Below, piece after piece: positions 51,401-61,479 of a stretch of 64,000 nt of DNA. This stretch comes from Pomphorhynchus laevis (Eukaryota; Acanthocephala; Palaeacanthocephala; Echinorhynchida; Pomphorhynchidae): positions 1 through 64,000 of the forward strand of contig WNNJ02003193.1 in assembly GCA_012934845.2 (NCBI GenBank), written 5' to 3'. The notes beneath the pieces were generated by a model. That model had not been told where the DNA came from. It did no database searches and saw nothing but the letters and a program-made list of their open reading frames with translations. The stretch's first letter is position 1. Every line of letters starts with the position of its first letter. The position numbers and the translations under genes were made by a program.

Positions 51401-53223
51401 GTAGACCTGATTGAAAAGCAATTATTAGATCAGGTAAGTGAGTCTACGTATATTCAATTATTTTAAATTAAAAATAATGATAAATAAAATAATAAATAAT
51501 TATAAATAATAAATAATTGTTATGAGATTTCATATAATTTATATCAAGTTAAAATAGAAAATTGAAATTTAAAATAAATAGAATAGAGATCATCAGGAGA
51601 AGCTGCTATGCTATAGGGTTCGGCCCCTATTCCTCAACCCTAAAAAACTAGTAACTTAATTTTTTAATATTTCGTTGATTTATATAATTTAAAATAATAA
51701 ATTAATAAATAATCATTTGTTAATTAATAAATTAACAAATCACAATAATAACGTATGTATACGTACAAATGTTTTTAGGGTTTTAATTTATTTTTAATAT
51801 TATTGTGTTAATTTACTATTTTCTGTTTGATGGTATTTTTTAAATAATAATATATGATTTTAAATAATAAATAATTATAAATAATAAATAATTGTTATAA
51901 AAGATTTTATATAATTTATATAAATAAAAGTAAATATTTATTTTAAATAAAACTTTTATTTAAAAATAAAAGTCAATTTTTATGAATTGACTAATAAATA
52001 ATAGACGTTGTATCAGAATAAGGATTAGAGGTCATCAGGATGAACTGCTATGCTATCAGGTTTCGGCATTTACATTTTATCCAATATTTAATGCTAACTT
52101 GTGCGTATTTTTCACTATTGTAAGTTTTGTCAATTGCTCCATAGTACAAGATCGCAAAGTAGATCAAAGATCTACTTTGCGATGTCTGTGAATTCTATAG
52201 TTTTCCTTTATTGCCAAAAACGATTTGTGTTCTTAAAATTATAGCCTTGTTTCTCCGTTCCATTAGTTTTTATTTAAATTTGAAGTTTACCAATCTACGG
52301 TCCGTTGCTAAGCGAATTCAAGTTGCAACGTTAGTTCACCAAAATAATTGTTATGTAGATTTACACTACAAATAAAGAAACGAATGAAATACAGCTTGAA
52401 ATAATTGAGTAATTACAGTAGACTTTAAATTACGCAGTCATGTTTTGATGAGTTAATCCATTGACCAGTTTACCAACTTGATTTATGACTTTAACCTTAA
52501 ATTGACGTGTGAGGTTTTACACTGATCCAGTCTTGTAGAAATAGTCTGCTATTAGTACACCAAAGCTCAAAACAGAGGAATTGATGAGAGAATCGATCAG
52601 TGACATTCTGACCGCAGAATTTCAATAATCATATTTTATAATAGAAAATAGTTAATGTTTATAATAATACAATCTGTGCGAGGATTCGATGCTCGCAACT
52701 GTCTGAAATACTCAATGCCTGAAATATAATCTACAGATAAAAGTTCTTTGACGGATTAAAATAACTTTTATTAAAATTTAACTTATTCAAATTTGTGATT
52801 AGTCAATTACTCTTACCGTCTATGTCGACGAGACCCAGCATATTCTTAACGTGTTGTCTACTTACACTGTAACCAAGTGAGCTGATCAAAGTGGAAATTT
52901 CATCTAGTGTAATTCGCCCGTTACCATCCAAATCAAACAGATCAAATGTTTCTCTATAAGCTAGGATTGTTAGTGTTAGACAATATTTAATAAAAATAGT
53001 CTTTCATAATTACAGGCAAGCGTCTCCCCATCAATTTTAAATTCAGATAAAAGATCTTGATCATTGAAGTCGGTTGTACATTTATCTTTACTTCCAGTAT
53101 CTTCCTTTTCGCTCTTACTCTATATATTATACGAAAATAAATTAAAAGTATTTTAATTTTCGATTATACTGCGGGTGGACGTTTCCCCGACTGGATAGAC
53201 GCCGCATTTGTTCTGGATTTCAT
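42496..53223 (-). CDS. Calmodulin-like four-EF-hand protein, seven exons
   Basis: A Ca2+ sensor of the calmodulin/troponin C superfamily, 194 residues. Minus-strand exons: 53,223-53,170; 53,119-53,014; 52,960-52,817; 47,007-46,907; 45,214-45,131; 42,644-42,581; 42,527-42,496. All junctions are GT-AG and all phases agree (585 nt in total). Residues 1-55 are a basic Ser/Lys-rich extension absent from calmodulin. Loops: EF1 DLDGNGRITLDE (63-74), EF2 DIDGNGVLDFKE (99-110) and EF3 DKNSDGFIDENE (138-149) are canonical. EF4 DFTGKGKVCFEG (174-185) lacks the acidic residues at positions 3, 5 and 12 and should not bind Ca2+. The central linker SAGRSQSSTSKEQELKYIF is calmodulin-like. An in-frame TAG 12 nt upstream of the ATG fixes the start. 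Introns 1, 2 and 6 are 50-53 bp; introns 3, 4 and 5 are 5.8, 1.7 and 2.5 kb and full of repeats. The partner is unknown. Confidence 0.88.
43200..43830 (-). pseudogene. Penelope-like element fossil (GIY-YIG endonuclease)
   Basis: The minus strand at 43,647-43,399 encodes VIYLDECLDCDAQYISQT, RYNIRANN and YGVVAHIVNHPDHRMKVAI, the GIY-YIG endonuclease typical of the C-terminus of Penelope-like retroelements. Downstream, at about 43,215-43,245, comes ACTGAAGAAGGC then GCTGAAACGTT, similar to known Penelope 3' ends. It is broken, with several breaks, and no RT part is attached. It lies in intron 5 of the EF-hand gene. Confidence 0.75.
43876..44010. repeat. Fold-back palindromes in EF-hand intron 5
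   Basis: Arms of 20 bp (43,876-43,895 and 43,901-43,920) with a 5-nt loop. Then imperfect copies of ATTACCTATAAATACC occur at 43,933 and 43,967, and a second hairpin (CTTAACCAGGTAT, 43,982-43,994, and 43,998-44,010) has a 3-nt loop. Confidence 0.9.
44050..44610. repeat. Direct repeat pair of ~75 bp
   Basis: 44,056-44,132 and 44,530-44,605 share the run AAAATCATGTTTTAATTTTT followed by AAATCAATAAT and a similar right flank. No coding function seen. Confidence 0.5.
45221..46256. repeat. 168-bp direct repeats flanking an RT fragment
   Basis: 45,221-45,389 and 46,089-46,256 are almost identical (from AAAATAAAAA through GATATTTCAT, only a few differences) and bracket a LINE RT fragment. The left copy starts 5 bp from the splice acceptor of EF-hand exon 5. 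The layout looks like an insertion with an unusually long target duplication. Confidence 0.85.
45390..46075 (+). pseudogene. LINE RT fragment with an internal triplication
   Basis: A forward RT scrap: HHLDEHRIITNSQHSFRSK, VIFLDFSEAFDRVPHSCLI (motif A), ICNWVREFLSRR, CGAPQGTVLGPPLF and ALADDVKLW (active site ADD). A 43-bp unit covering motif A is present three times (from 45,604, 45,647 and 45,690). A ~90-bp part (GTTAGAGT, GAGCCAC, AAATTGTGGAG) is present twice. The turn and ADDVKLW are typical of RTE/CR1-like RTs. It is 5'- and 3'-truncated and non-functional, and lies in intron 4 of the EF-hand gene. Confidence 0.8.
47391..48360 (-). pseudogene. Old LINE-X-like remnant
   Basis: Minus strand. 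Around 48,065-48,020 lies RT motif A (IYIDFSKAFDSVNRS). At 47,603-47,391 is the post-RT block (NLISLSFDGYMRYFRVMLF), which matches the LINE-X phrase GSLSFSGALRYFRSMLL. The frame is lost in many places and the YADD box is not seen. It sits in intron 3 of the EF-hand gene and is older than the other LINE-X copies. Confidence 0.65.
48361..49640. other. AT-rich intron sequence, nothing assigned
   Basis: Part of EF-hand intron 3. AT-rich with simple TAATATT-type runs. No gene, RNA or element identified. Confidence 0.4.
49645..49880 (-). pseudogene. Unidentified transposon-like coding scrap
   Basis: The minus strand reads FVPVIFSVAGGASPDALKIY then SSLQHIYFDIVCALKRAASQ and CNSGSR. The pattern PxIxSVxGGxxxxAxxxYR followed by a cysteine and GSR resembles a phrase common in non-LTR retroelement ORFs of invertebrates, but I cannot name the family. 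No neighbouring domain is attached. Confidence 0.35.
50640..50935 (+). other. Unexplained GC-rich island
   Basis: About 295 bp with clearly higher GC content than the AT-rich intron around it. A forward frame of 79 residues (50,682-50,921) is open but shows no domain. The text includes short self-complementary parts (CAGGAGGGTGAAGACCCTGA, for example). It could be an exapted or recently inserted short element or an RNA gene; it does not match other repeats in the window. Confidence 0.3.
51500..52080 (+). repeat. Two copies of an AT-rich dispersed repeat
   Basis: 51,500-51,645 and 51,880-52,072 share a layout: AT-rich ATAATAAATAATTGTTAT, a TTATA stretch, then (A)GGTCATCAGGA, CTGCTATGCTAT and TTCGGC. 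The first ends CCCCTATTCCTCAACC. Further copies lie at 61,760-62,015, 62,450-62,560 and 62,600-62,800, and an inverted piece at 30,048. Non-autonomous by size; family unknown. Confidence 0.65.
52151..52183. repeat. Fold-back palindrome
   Basis: Arms ATCGCAAAGTAGATC (52,151-52,165) and its complement (52,169-52,183) with a 3-nt loop. Confidence 0.9.
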
Positions 53224-53980
53224 GCTTGTGTCCTACACCAGGTGTTTCAAGGGGATGATGCTGGTTTTGATAAAATTTTGGGTATGTTGTTACGTTAACT
53301 GCACTCTATCGAGTAAATATAGCTTCAACGACACAAAAAATGCACGTTTTCTAATTTTTGGGTTTACCCTTGCATATATTGAATTACCGAATTAGCTGAT
53401 AAATCGATGCGTAATATTTTGGCGAAAACAAAATCATCAAGCTATTTTTACATACTCTAATCTCTATCTACACCGTTTACGATGTAAACAAGTACATTAA
53501 AACTTAAGTCATTACAAAATACGCAACCTCATAGTTTGCAACCTTTTTACTGTGTTACCCGATCGACACTTTGGAAACTGTAGAGCTTTACAGTGTAATG
53601 TGTAATTATTATATAATCGTTAGTTACTGATAAAATATTAACTCCATGTAAACTTGAATTTTCAATTAATCAGCTATATAATTAAAGAACAGTCCTGAAA
53701 AATGTTCATGAAACCCGCAATTACGACTTCGGGATTTTGAATTACGACGTTTTAAAAATTTTGTAAACTCTGCAAATGTGTATTATATTCAAACAATATT
53801 AATTACATTAATGAAGACGAGTATTTGCTAATATTATGAATTATTATGTTCATTATACTTAATTAGCTACTTTACAGGTAATCTTGTCAGTTTTATGGAC
53901 CATGCAATTTTTTAAAGCCATTTTTTAATTCTTATTTTCAAAAGCGATTTTAAAATAATTTTAAATATTCATATTTTAAA
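53224..53980. other. 5' flank of the EF-hand gene
   Basis: No further exon seen upstream of the start codon at 53,223. AT-rich except for the first 60 bp. The EF-hand and CCDC174 genes diverge, and this flank with the duplication at 54-57 kb separates them. Confidence 0.4.
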
Positions 53981-55468
53981 GAATAAGAATTTAATAAATT
54001 TTGATTTTAGCCAAAAATACGATAATTAAAATTAGTCAAATATAATAATATATGTGTTAGTGTTACATCAAAATATGTGATAGTTAAATTAATGTATTTG
54101 CCAATTTTATCGTATTTTAATGATACTATTGGTTAACAAGGAATAATAACGTCTTCGTGAATAGCTAATACTCTGTGCTTGCATAATGTGAGGGGATGCA
54201 CCTATTAATATTCATTGTTAAGTTAATCTAAGATATATGCAATTAAATTTTAAGAAAAATAATTCGGGTTCGTTTTACCATTCTCGTGAAAAGTAGCCTG
54301 CATTTCTGTAGAAATTTGAAGGATAAAATTAAAATTTAAATAATTTTATTTAACGAACATGAAAGGTCATTAATTCGCTGCTGTTTGTCACAGATTTATT
54401 CATATTATACAGTAATTATATTTTTTGGAATGGAAAATTGAATATGAAAAGCATGATTTTTTGCTTTTAATCTTTATTTTTTGCAATAATTTTCTCTTTG
54501 TATTAAAATTCTCGCTTTTCCGCAAACGTAATTTTAAATTCATTGAATCTTTTAAAATTCTTGCAAATTATCGATAAGAGTTGTGTTGTCAAAGAGCTAA
54601 CAAGGTCGTAGAGCCTTTATAGACAATTTTATCAACTCTAAAATCGTCAAGCTTATCGTTTATCGTTGTTTATTTCGTAAAAGATACTTGATTTTTATTA
54701 CAGATACTTTAGTCTTAATTAATGTATTCTTGTCGGTACAAAAATGAAATTATATGAAATTTGTGGTATAAAATAATAATTTATTTACAGCGACCGTTGA
54801 GATCAAATGATCGCTGGTGGTTTACTAAAAATTGCTATAAAAATAATGCAGCTTTGCCAGAGAGTATGTTATACTTTATCTATACAATATGGCAAAAAAT
54901 CATGACACGGAAATAGCTTGAAATTGCAATTAATTTCTTCCGTAGTACCATCTGCTATATTTAATAGCAAGATGTCCTTTTAACTGTTCAGAAAACATCG
55001 CAATTTTTCACTGTACCACTTATTGAAATTGATGGATCTTCGTCTAATAGACATTTTTAAAATCATTGTGATTTGCAGTATATATTTGGCATTCTTTGTT
55101 AATGATCTTGACGAGAAGCTTTATTCTTTTAAATAAGTTGGATAAAACCGTTAACTTGTCATGTTCGTACGTGTTCAATTGAATACGTCGCAACATTTAA
55201 ATTTTCAGAAAAGTAAATATGATCAATGCTTAGCATCGGGACTGTAAGGGTGTAAGAAAGTGTATTTTATAGTTTATAATTGAAATGAATCATTTTGTAT
55301 TAATCATTTTTGGTTGCTACGTTATCAAATGCTTATAGGGCAGAATAATTTGAATATAATAGCTTAATTTAGTATTAAATTTAATTTTATAAGCTTACTG
55401 CAATAGAAGGTTGTCTTTCGAAAACTATCCAGTTAATATTTAAATAGCTCCTGCTATTATCGTCGATG
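53981..55468. repeat. 1,488-bp duplication, copy 1
   Basis: Identical in order and length to 55,600-57,087 with a constant offset of 1,619. I counted about six base differences and no indel. It has no open frame of note. It starts GAATAAGAATTTAATAAATT and ends GCTATTATCGTCGATG. Confidence 0.95.
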
Positions 55469-55599
55469 ATAATATCGTCGCTGATTACAATCAGCGTGGG
55501 TGGACCTCATCATCAGTGAGCCCACGCTGATTGTAGTGTACAGTGATGCTGATAGGATTCAAACAACCACATGAGGATAATATCAAGCCGACCAGTGAA
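55469..55599. repeat. Spacer with a fold-back repeat between the duplicates
   Basis: 131 bp. ACAATCAGCGTGGG (55,487-55,500) and its exact complement (55,521-55,534) form a hairpin with a 20-nt loop. From 55,521 onward the text is the reverse complement of the repeat at 16,609-16,665, while 55,487-55,520 resembles the same repeat read forward, so the spacer is a copy that turns back on itself. Confidence 0.8.
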
Positions 55600-57087
55600 G
55601 AATAAGAATTTAATAAATTTTGATTTTAGCCAAAAATACGATAATTAAAATTAGTCAAATATAATAATATATGTGTTAGTGTTACATCAAAATATGTGAT
55701 AGTTAAATTAATGTATTTGCCAATTTTATCGTATTTTAATGATACTATTGGTTAACAAGGAATAATAACGTCTTCGTGAATAGCTAATACTCTGTGCTTG
55801 CATAATGTGAGGGGATGCACCTATTAATATTCATTGTTAAGTTAATCTAAGATATATGCAATTAAATTTTAAGAAAAATAATTCGGGTTCGTTTTACCAT
55901 TCTCGTGAAAAGTAGCCTGCATTTCTGTAGAAATTTAAAGGATAAAATTAAAATTTAAATAATTTTATTTAACGAACATGAAAGGTCATTAATTCGCTGC
56001 TGTTTGTCACAGATTTATTCATATTATACAGTAATTATATTTTTTGGAATGGAAAATTGAATATGAAAAGCATGATTTTTTGCTTTTAATTTTTATTTTT
56101 TGCAATAATTTTCTCTTTGTATTAAAATTCTCGCTTTTCCGCAAACGTAATTTTAAATTCATTGAATCTTTTAAAATTCTTGCAAATTATCGATAAGAGT
56201 TGTGTTGTCAAAGAGCTAACAAGGTCGTAGAGCCTTTATAGACAATTTTATCAACTCTAAAATCGTCAAGCTTATCGTTTATCGTTGTTTATTTCGTAAA
56301 AGATACTTGATTTTTATTACAGATACTTTAGTCTTAATTAATGTATTCTTGTCGGTACAAAAATGAAATTATATGAAATTTGTGGTATAAAATAATAATT
56401 TATTTACAGCGACCGTTGAGATCAAATGATCGCTGGTGGTTTACTAAAAATTGCTATAAAAATAATGCAGCTTTGCCAGAGAGTATGTTATACTTTATCT
56501 ATACAATATGGCAAAAAATCATGACACGGAAATAGCTTGAAATTGCAATTAATTTCTTCCGTAGTACCATCTGCTATATTTAATAGCAAGATGTCCTTTT
56601 AACTGTTCAGAAAACATTGCAATTTTTCACTGTACCACTAATTGAAATTGTTGGATCTTCGTCTAATAGACATTTTTAAAATCATTGTGATTTGCAGTAT
56701 ATATTTGGCATTCTTTGTTAATGATCTTGACGAGAAGCTTTATTCTTTTAAATAAGTTGGATAAAACCGTTAACTTGTCATGTTCGTACGTGTTCAATTG
56801 AATACGTCGCCACATTTAAATTTTCAGAAAAGTAAATATGATCAATGCTTAGCATCGGGACTGTAAGGGTGTAAGAAAGTGTATTTTATAGTTTATAATT
56901 GAAATGAATCATTTTGTATTAATCATTTTTGGTTGCTACGTTATCAAATGCTTATAGGGCAGAATAATTTGAATATAATAGCTTAATTTAGTATTAAATT
57001 TAATTTTATAAGCTTACTGCAATAGAAGGTTGTCTTTCGAAAACTATCCAGTTAATATTTAAATAGCTCCTGCTATTATCGTCGATG
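55600..57087. repeat. 1,488-bp duplication, copy 2
   Basis: Second copy of 53,981-55,468, about 99.6 percent identical by eye. It contains no recognised gene. Confidence 0.95.
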
Positions 57088-57711
57088 TTTAAAAATAGAT
57101 AAATTTAGTTTTGATTATTGGATAAGGTAAATTTAGATAATATACTTTACAACCATTTACTCGGTGTTTCTTTGTCAAGCTCGTGTGTATCATAACGCTT
57201 TGATTAATTAACTTGCACCTTTCATTTTAAATTCACTGGTAAATTTTTCGACAAACAAGTCAAGTTACTATTGGGTAAGTATAAATATCGCCTTGATTTT
57301 TACTGCAGGACAAATACGCTCCGTAATATTACTCACCGATGATTGCCTTTATATTAAATAGTTAAATTATTTAGCACATTAATGAGACAAAACGGCAAGA
57401 GAATCGTTTAAGAGTTTTTTTTTCTATGACAGCATCAATAGATATAGTAATTTAGTTTCAAGTAAAGATATTAATGGGGATATATGCGGAACAAGTTTGC
57501 TTCTGTGTGTTATACTATTATAACTGTTATATTGTTTTTGATTAATTATTGATTAATGTTTTATTTATTGATTATATTGTTTTTGATTTTAATCCAAGTA
57601 AATTTCGATTTATCGAAACTATATTCCAGTTTCGATTTATGCTTTGGATTTATCAAAGTTTGTCATTTGATTTCTTTCTAATATTTCAGATTGAAATAGA
57701 GATTCAGTAAA
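57088..57711. other. 5' flank of CCDC174 with a splice-acceptor-like site
   Basis: AT-rich. TTTCTTTCTAATATTTCAG ends at 57,689, 22 nt before the ATG at 57,712. This is a strong 3' splice-site consensus with a branch-like CTAAT, and could end a 5' UTR intron or accept a spliced leader. No further gene seen. Confidence 0.5.
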
Positions 57712-58854
57712 ATGAACACGGATAGTCAATCATTTGATTTAGTTAGCGGTAAGCTATCTGGTTTCATCGATCATTCGTCGTTAGACGTCCTTCGAACAGA
57801 GATACTAAATCGTAAGCGTACACTTCGCGCTGACCATCAAATAAACAGCAAACCATTTATAAAGAAGGGTTCTTCAGCCAAACGCTTTTCAAGCAAGAAA
57901 TCAACGAAATCAGCAAAGTTTGACACCTCACGAGCTGATGAGGAATATGAGCGCAGCCGTCAATGTTTGCTAAATAAAGCTGCCCTGTATGATAAGTTAT
58001 CGGCTGTAGATGCCACGCCACTTGCTGATGAAGATAACCCCTTCCTAGTCGATTTTGAGAAGAAGCACTTTTCCAACATTAAAAATGCAGTTTTCTCGAA
58101 ATCCGGAGAAACTGTAGAATTTGTCGACAAGTTTGGAAGAACACGACATTGTGAACGTAAAAGTTTAGCTGAATTTCAAGGTCTAAGCGCGCCAAACATT
58201 TACAATGACGAAAAGAAGTCAATTTTTGCCAATAAATCGACTGATCAAACGAATAATCCTGATCACGATGCTTCGTTGGAATTTTGCAATGATCAGTATA
58301 GAGAGAAGCTACGTGCAAAGTGGGCAGATGATCTTGAGCTGATATCAAATTCTGCTGACGTTCACTACGAACATATACGATTCAACGAGGTTCGCAATCT
58401 TGGCACATCATATTTTGCGTTTAGTCGAGATCCAGTGGAGCGATCAAAACAATTAAAACGGTTCAAAGACATGCGCAAAGATACATTACTAGCACAAGAA
58501 CGCATTGTTGTCGAAAATTTGCAGCGACAAAGTCAACTTAATGAACGTCTTAGACGTGTTCGTCAGAATCGTGGCATATCGGCAGCTATTCCAAATAACG
58601 ATGATGATATACCGCTGTTAATAGCCGACCTTTTAAATGCAGTTGAAGAAATTGTAAAGCTCAGAAGCGAAATTGATCACCAAATAAGCGAGGCACAGAA
58701 AGCTGCCGCTAAGACAGAAAGGAGTATTTACTATCGAGCAGATGACAGCAGTTATAATAGTAGACAACATTCCGTTAATAATAATTTTCTTAAATGTATT
58801 GAAGACTCGCGTAAATTACGCGAGCCAGAATTTGCTCCATGTTATAAAAATTGA
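57712..58854 (+). CDS. CCDC174: CCDC174 homologue
   Basis: 380 residues, one uninterrupted exon. CCDC174 is a nuclear coiled-coil protein linked to the exon junction complex and RNA processing in vertebrates; its molecular role is poorly known. Family landmarks in order: a basic start, SRQCLLNKAALYDKL (about 85), FLVDFEKKHF, VEFVDKFGRTRHCERKSL (human VDSLGRxRxCMRKDL), RAKWADDLE, VHYEHIRFNEVRNLG then SYFAFSRDPVERSKQLK (human VHYEDIRENEARQLG then GYFAFARD), a charged helix (about 255-290), and LREPEFAPCYKN at the end (human ERDPEFAPP). The length is a little below the human protein. The ATG directly follows a splice-acceptor-like site. The stop is 32 nt before the next gene on the same strand, with no poly(A) signal between. 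Confidence 0.93.
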   Translation: MNTDSQSFDLVSGKLSGFIDHSSLDVLRTEILNRKRTLRADHQINSKPFIKKGSSAKRFSSKKSTKSAKFDTSRADEEYERSRQCLLNKAALYDKLSAVDATPLADEDNPFLVDFEKKHFSNIKNAVFSKSGETVEFVDKFGRTRHCERKSLAEFQGLSAPNIYNDEKKSIFANKSTDQTNNPDHDASLEFCNDQYREKLRAKWADDLELISNSADVHYEHIRFNEVRNLGTSYFAFSRDPVERSKQLKRFKDMRKDTLLAQERIVVENLQRQSQLNERLRRVRQNRGISAAIPNNDDDIPLLIADLLNAVEEIVKLRSEIDHQISEAQKAAAKTERSIYYRADDSSYNSRQHSVNNNFLKCIEDSRKLREPEFAPCYKN

Positions 58855-58886
58855 TATTTTGTAATTTATTTTGAGATTGTAATTAC

Positions 58887-59399
58887 ATGCGATGGCTGAT
58901 ATTCAACACGCTGGCATCAGGATATCTTATGGGTTGCGGAGATATTATTCAGCAATATATAGAGAAATCTCGTGATAAGGAGCGTACATGTAACATGGCC
59001 TTGGTTGGTTTACTAGAAGGTCCTGCACTCCACTACTGGTATCAATCATTAGATTGCCTAAAATGCTCAATTTTTAAAAAGATCCTCCTTGATCAGACGA
59101 TTGCTTCTCCATGCATAAATATTTTCTTTCTCAGTACAATATCCATGCTTGAAAACAACGGTCGAACAGATCATATCAAGAACGATTTATACAATAAGTT
59201 GCACAAGCTTTATATTGCAGATTGTTGTTTTTGGCCAGCTCTACAGTACTTTAATTTCCGTTATATACCTAAACAATTTCGTGTTTTGTATGTGTGTGGA
59301 TTAACAATTGTATGGGATACTATATTATCTAGATTAAAATTTAACGACTATTTATCTTCCTCGCATTTATTGTATTCTAAATTTGATGTTGCTATCTAA
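58887..59399 (+). CDS. MPV17L2: MPV17L2-like Mpv17/PMP22 family protein
   Basis: 170 residues, single exon. Integral protein of the Mpv17/PMP22 family; MPV17L2 is a mitochondrial inner-membrane protein needed for mitoribosome assembly. Motifs: NTLASGYLMGCGDIIQQ (7-23; human NTLxCGxLMAAGD), EGPALHYWYQSLD (44-56), LDQTIASP (68-75), then WPALQYFNFRYIP and WDTILSRLKF at the C-terminus (human WDTxLSxLK). NTL..G.LM and WDT.LS favour MPV17L2 over MPV17 or PXMP2. Four membrane helices are expected. There is no separate long targeting peptide. A GAG acceptor-like site (TTTATTTTGAG, ending 58,875) lies 11 nt before the ATG. ATTAAA at 59,459-59,464 may be the poly(A) signal for both genes. Confidence 0.88.
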   Translation: MRWLIFNTLASGYLMGCGDIIQQYIEKSRDKERTCNMALVGLLEGPALHYWYQSLDCLKCSIFKKILLDQTIASPCINIFFLSTISMLENNGRTDHIKNDLYNKLHKLYIADCCFWPALQYFNFRYIPKQFRVLYVCGLTIVWDTILSRLKFNDYLSSSHLLYSKFDVAI

Positions 59400-59925
59400 T
59401 AGATTTGGATACTCTTAAGAATATCTTGATCACCTGAAGTTAAACAAACATAAGATTTATTAAAAAAGTTATCATCGTAATTTTCATATATAAATTTTTG
59501 GCTTCGGTTATCATTTATAAAGCCAAAATTGTGGTCAACATAATATTGTTAAACGTATATTGTTAATCCGTTGTTATTTAATAACTTATTAATAACTACA
59601 TTCTTTGAGTAAAGAATCTATTGTTAAAATTAGTAGTCATGGTCCGTAAATTACTAAATTTACGGACATCATGAGTAATCTAATAGCTCTTTAAATTGAC
59701 AGAAGTACAAGTTTATATTATCCTTACCTTCATGATCCGTAATCAATAGATAGAAAAAGTCTGGACTTATGCGATAATTCCAAACTTGTTGTTGAAGGCG
59801 ATTTTAGATGTAATGAGTTATCAGTAATTAAATACTGTATTTCCAAGAAAATTATTGTCCTTGTCTGATTGAGTCGAAACTGGAATTTCAAACAATAATC
59901 AACAGTTAATCTTCTTTTCCTTCAG
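59400..59925. other. AT-rich downstream flank
   Basis: No gene seen. A hairpin with 11-bp arms (GTCCGTAAATT, 59,642-59,652, and 59,657-59,667) has a 4-nt loop. Confidence 0.5.
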
Positions 59926-60115
59926 CGTTTGTTCCGCTTCGTTACGGATTCTGCCTAAAACGTGGCCGTAACATTGTAGTCGCCTCTCGGGAAGTTCATC
60001 GAGACAGCATTTCATAATGTTGATGCGACGGTTCTTTTACGGCTGGCTTGTCACGAAGTCTATCGCCAACCATTCTCCTTTCTCAGCACGGGCTTGAGCC
60101 AGCCATGACAGAGTT
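59926..60115 (-). repeat. LINE 5'-end-like repeat, copy 1
   Basis: Matches 62,033-62,290 over most of its length (shared runs GCGTTTGTTCCGCTTCGTTA, GTTGATGCGACG, CACGAAGTCTATCGCC and TCAGCACGGGCTTG). On the minus strand it starts CATGGCTGGCTCAAGCCCGT. Compared with copy 2 it lacks about 60 bp internally. Confidence 0.75.
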
Positions 60116-61479
60116 CATAATGCACAGTTAATGAACACTATAATATCAGTGAAAGCCATCGGTATTTGATGCTGAAAAATCACAGATTAATAGATTTTTA
60201 TTATTTATCGAAATGATTTATTCAAAATGCTGTCACTTAATATATAACAGTCAGTAATCCACTTCACAACTTGTAACATACACGGTTGGTTTTATAATCT
60301 CTCACAATTTTCAAAAGCTACAATTTCTACGTTACAAAATTTGATGCAGTGGTTAAGAAGGTAATTAGCATGCGAAACTACTTCACTTGTATCGGCTAAC
60401 TCTATCCTATATTTCGTTATTTGTCATTTAAATAAAATCTATAGTTGGAGCTAGAAATTTTACAGGTGAACCCTCATTATGGGGTGGTATAGTTGTTTTG
60501 AATATATTATGTCATTTTGTAATTGTCAAATTCTTATTCGTATTATTCATGAGACAATGGCTGAGATATAATATCAAATAATTTAAATTTTTATAAGAAA
60601 ATTCCAGATGATAAAATTAAAAATTAATTTAAAAATTAAACTATATTAACCGGACTTGCCATTTATTAGTGATAATTTTCTTAATTTTCGATTTAAGAAA
60701 TTTGTTTATAGACTAATATTTCTAGACTTTCTAGACGGATAAGAATTTTTAGCCCTAAATTACCTCACACGGTACTATTTATATTTGTTTTTTACTTTTG
60801 TGGGTGTATATAACTATTGTTTAAAATTAACTTGACGGAGCCTGCTGCAATCATGCACTGTTTACCGATCCGTTGCATACTTAACAACATCATAAATTTT
60901 CATAAAAACAAGCAGTTAAATAATATCACGAGAAGATTACCTTATCTAGTTAACAGCACAAGCAGTTGTGTAAAAGGCAAATATATTTCCAATGTTGCGT
61001 TAGTACACAGTTCACATACATTATTGCACTTCTGATAATGCAGATTATAAGGGATTTCACGAGTAAAAGTGGGCTGGAAATTAGGGATTCAGTCCATTAT
61101 AAGCAATCTACAACCTCAGGGAACTATAGGCAAATTAAACATTTTATTATAATTTCATCTGATAATTAAGATTGTATATAAATTATATAAAATATAAAAT
61201 ATTATAAAAATATTATTTATAACATATTTGTATTTTTTATGTCTAGATTAAAAGACTATGAAAGGACCGTATAAGAGTAATTGTCTCATAAAGGAAAATT
61301 ATGTATTATCGATAGAATAAAACGATGACTGTTCTTTCGTTTTAAATGTAGCTTGGTTTATTCCAGGTGAATATATTGTGTTTCAATATTTTTGACAGAG
61401 ATTATATTATAAACTCAATTTTACTGCCTTCTCACTGTCAATAATATTTAAAAACAATATATTTACCTGGAATAAATTA
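60116..61479. other. AT-rich region, no supported gene
   Basis: Open frames at 60,817-61,169 have no motif. A looser fold-back pairs TTTATTCCAGGT (from about 61,356) with ACCTGGAATAAA (about 61,475-61,490), with further AT-rich matching outside and a loop of about 90 nt. Confidence 0.4.

Noticed and set aside
53981-57087. Duplicate pair as LTRs of a small element
   Set aside because: Ends lack TG/CA, the spacer is only 131 bp without coding sequence, and no target duplication was seen.
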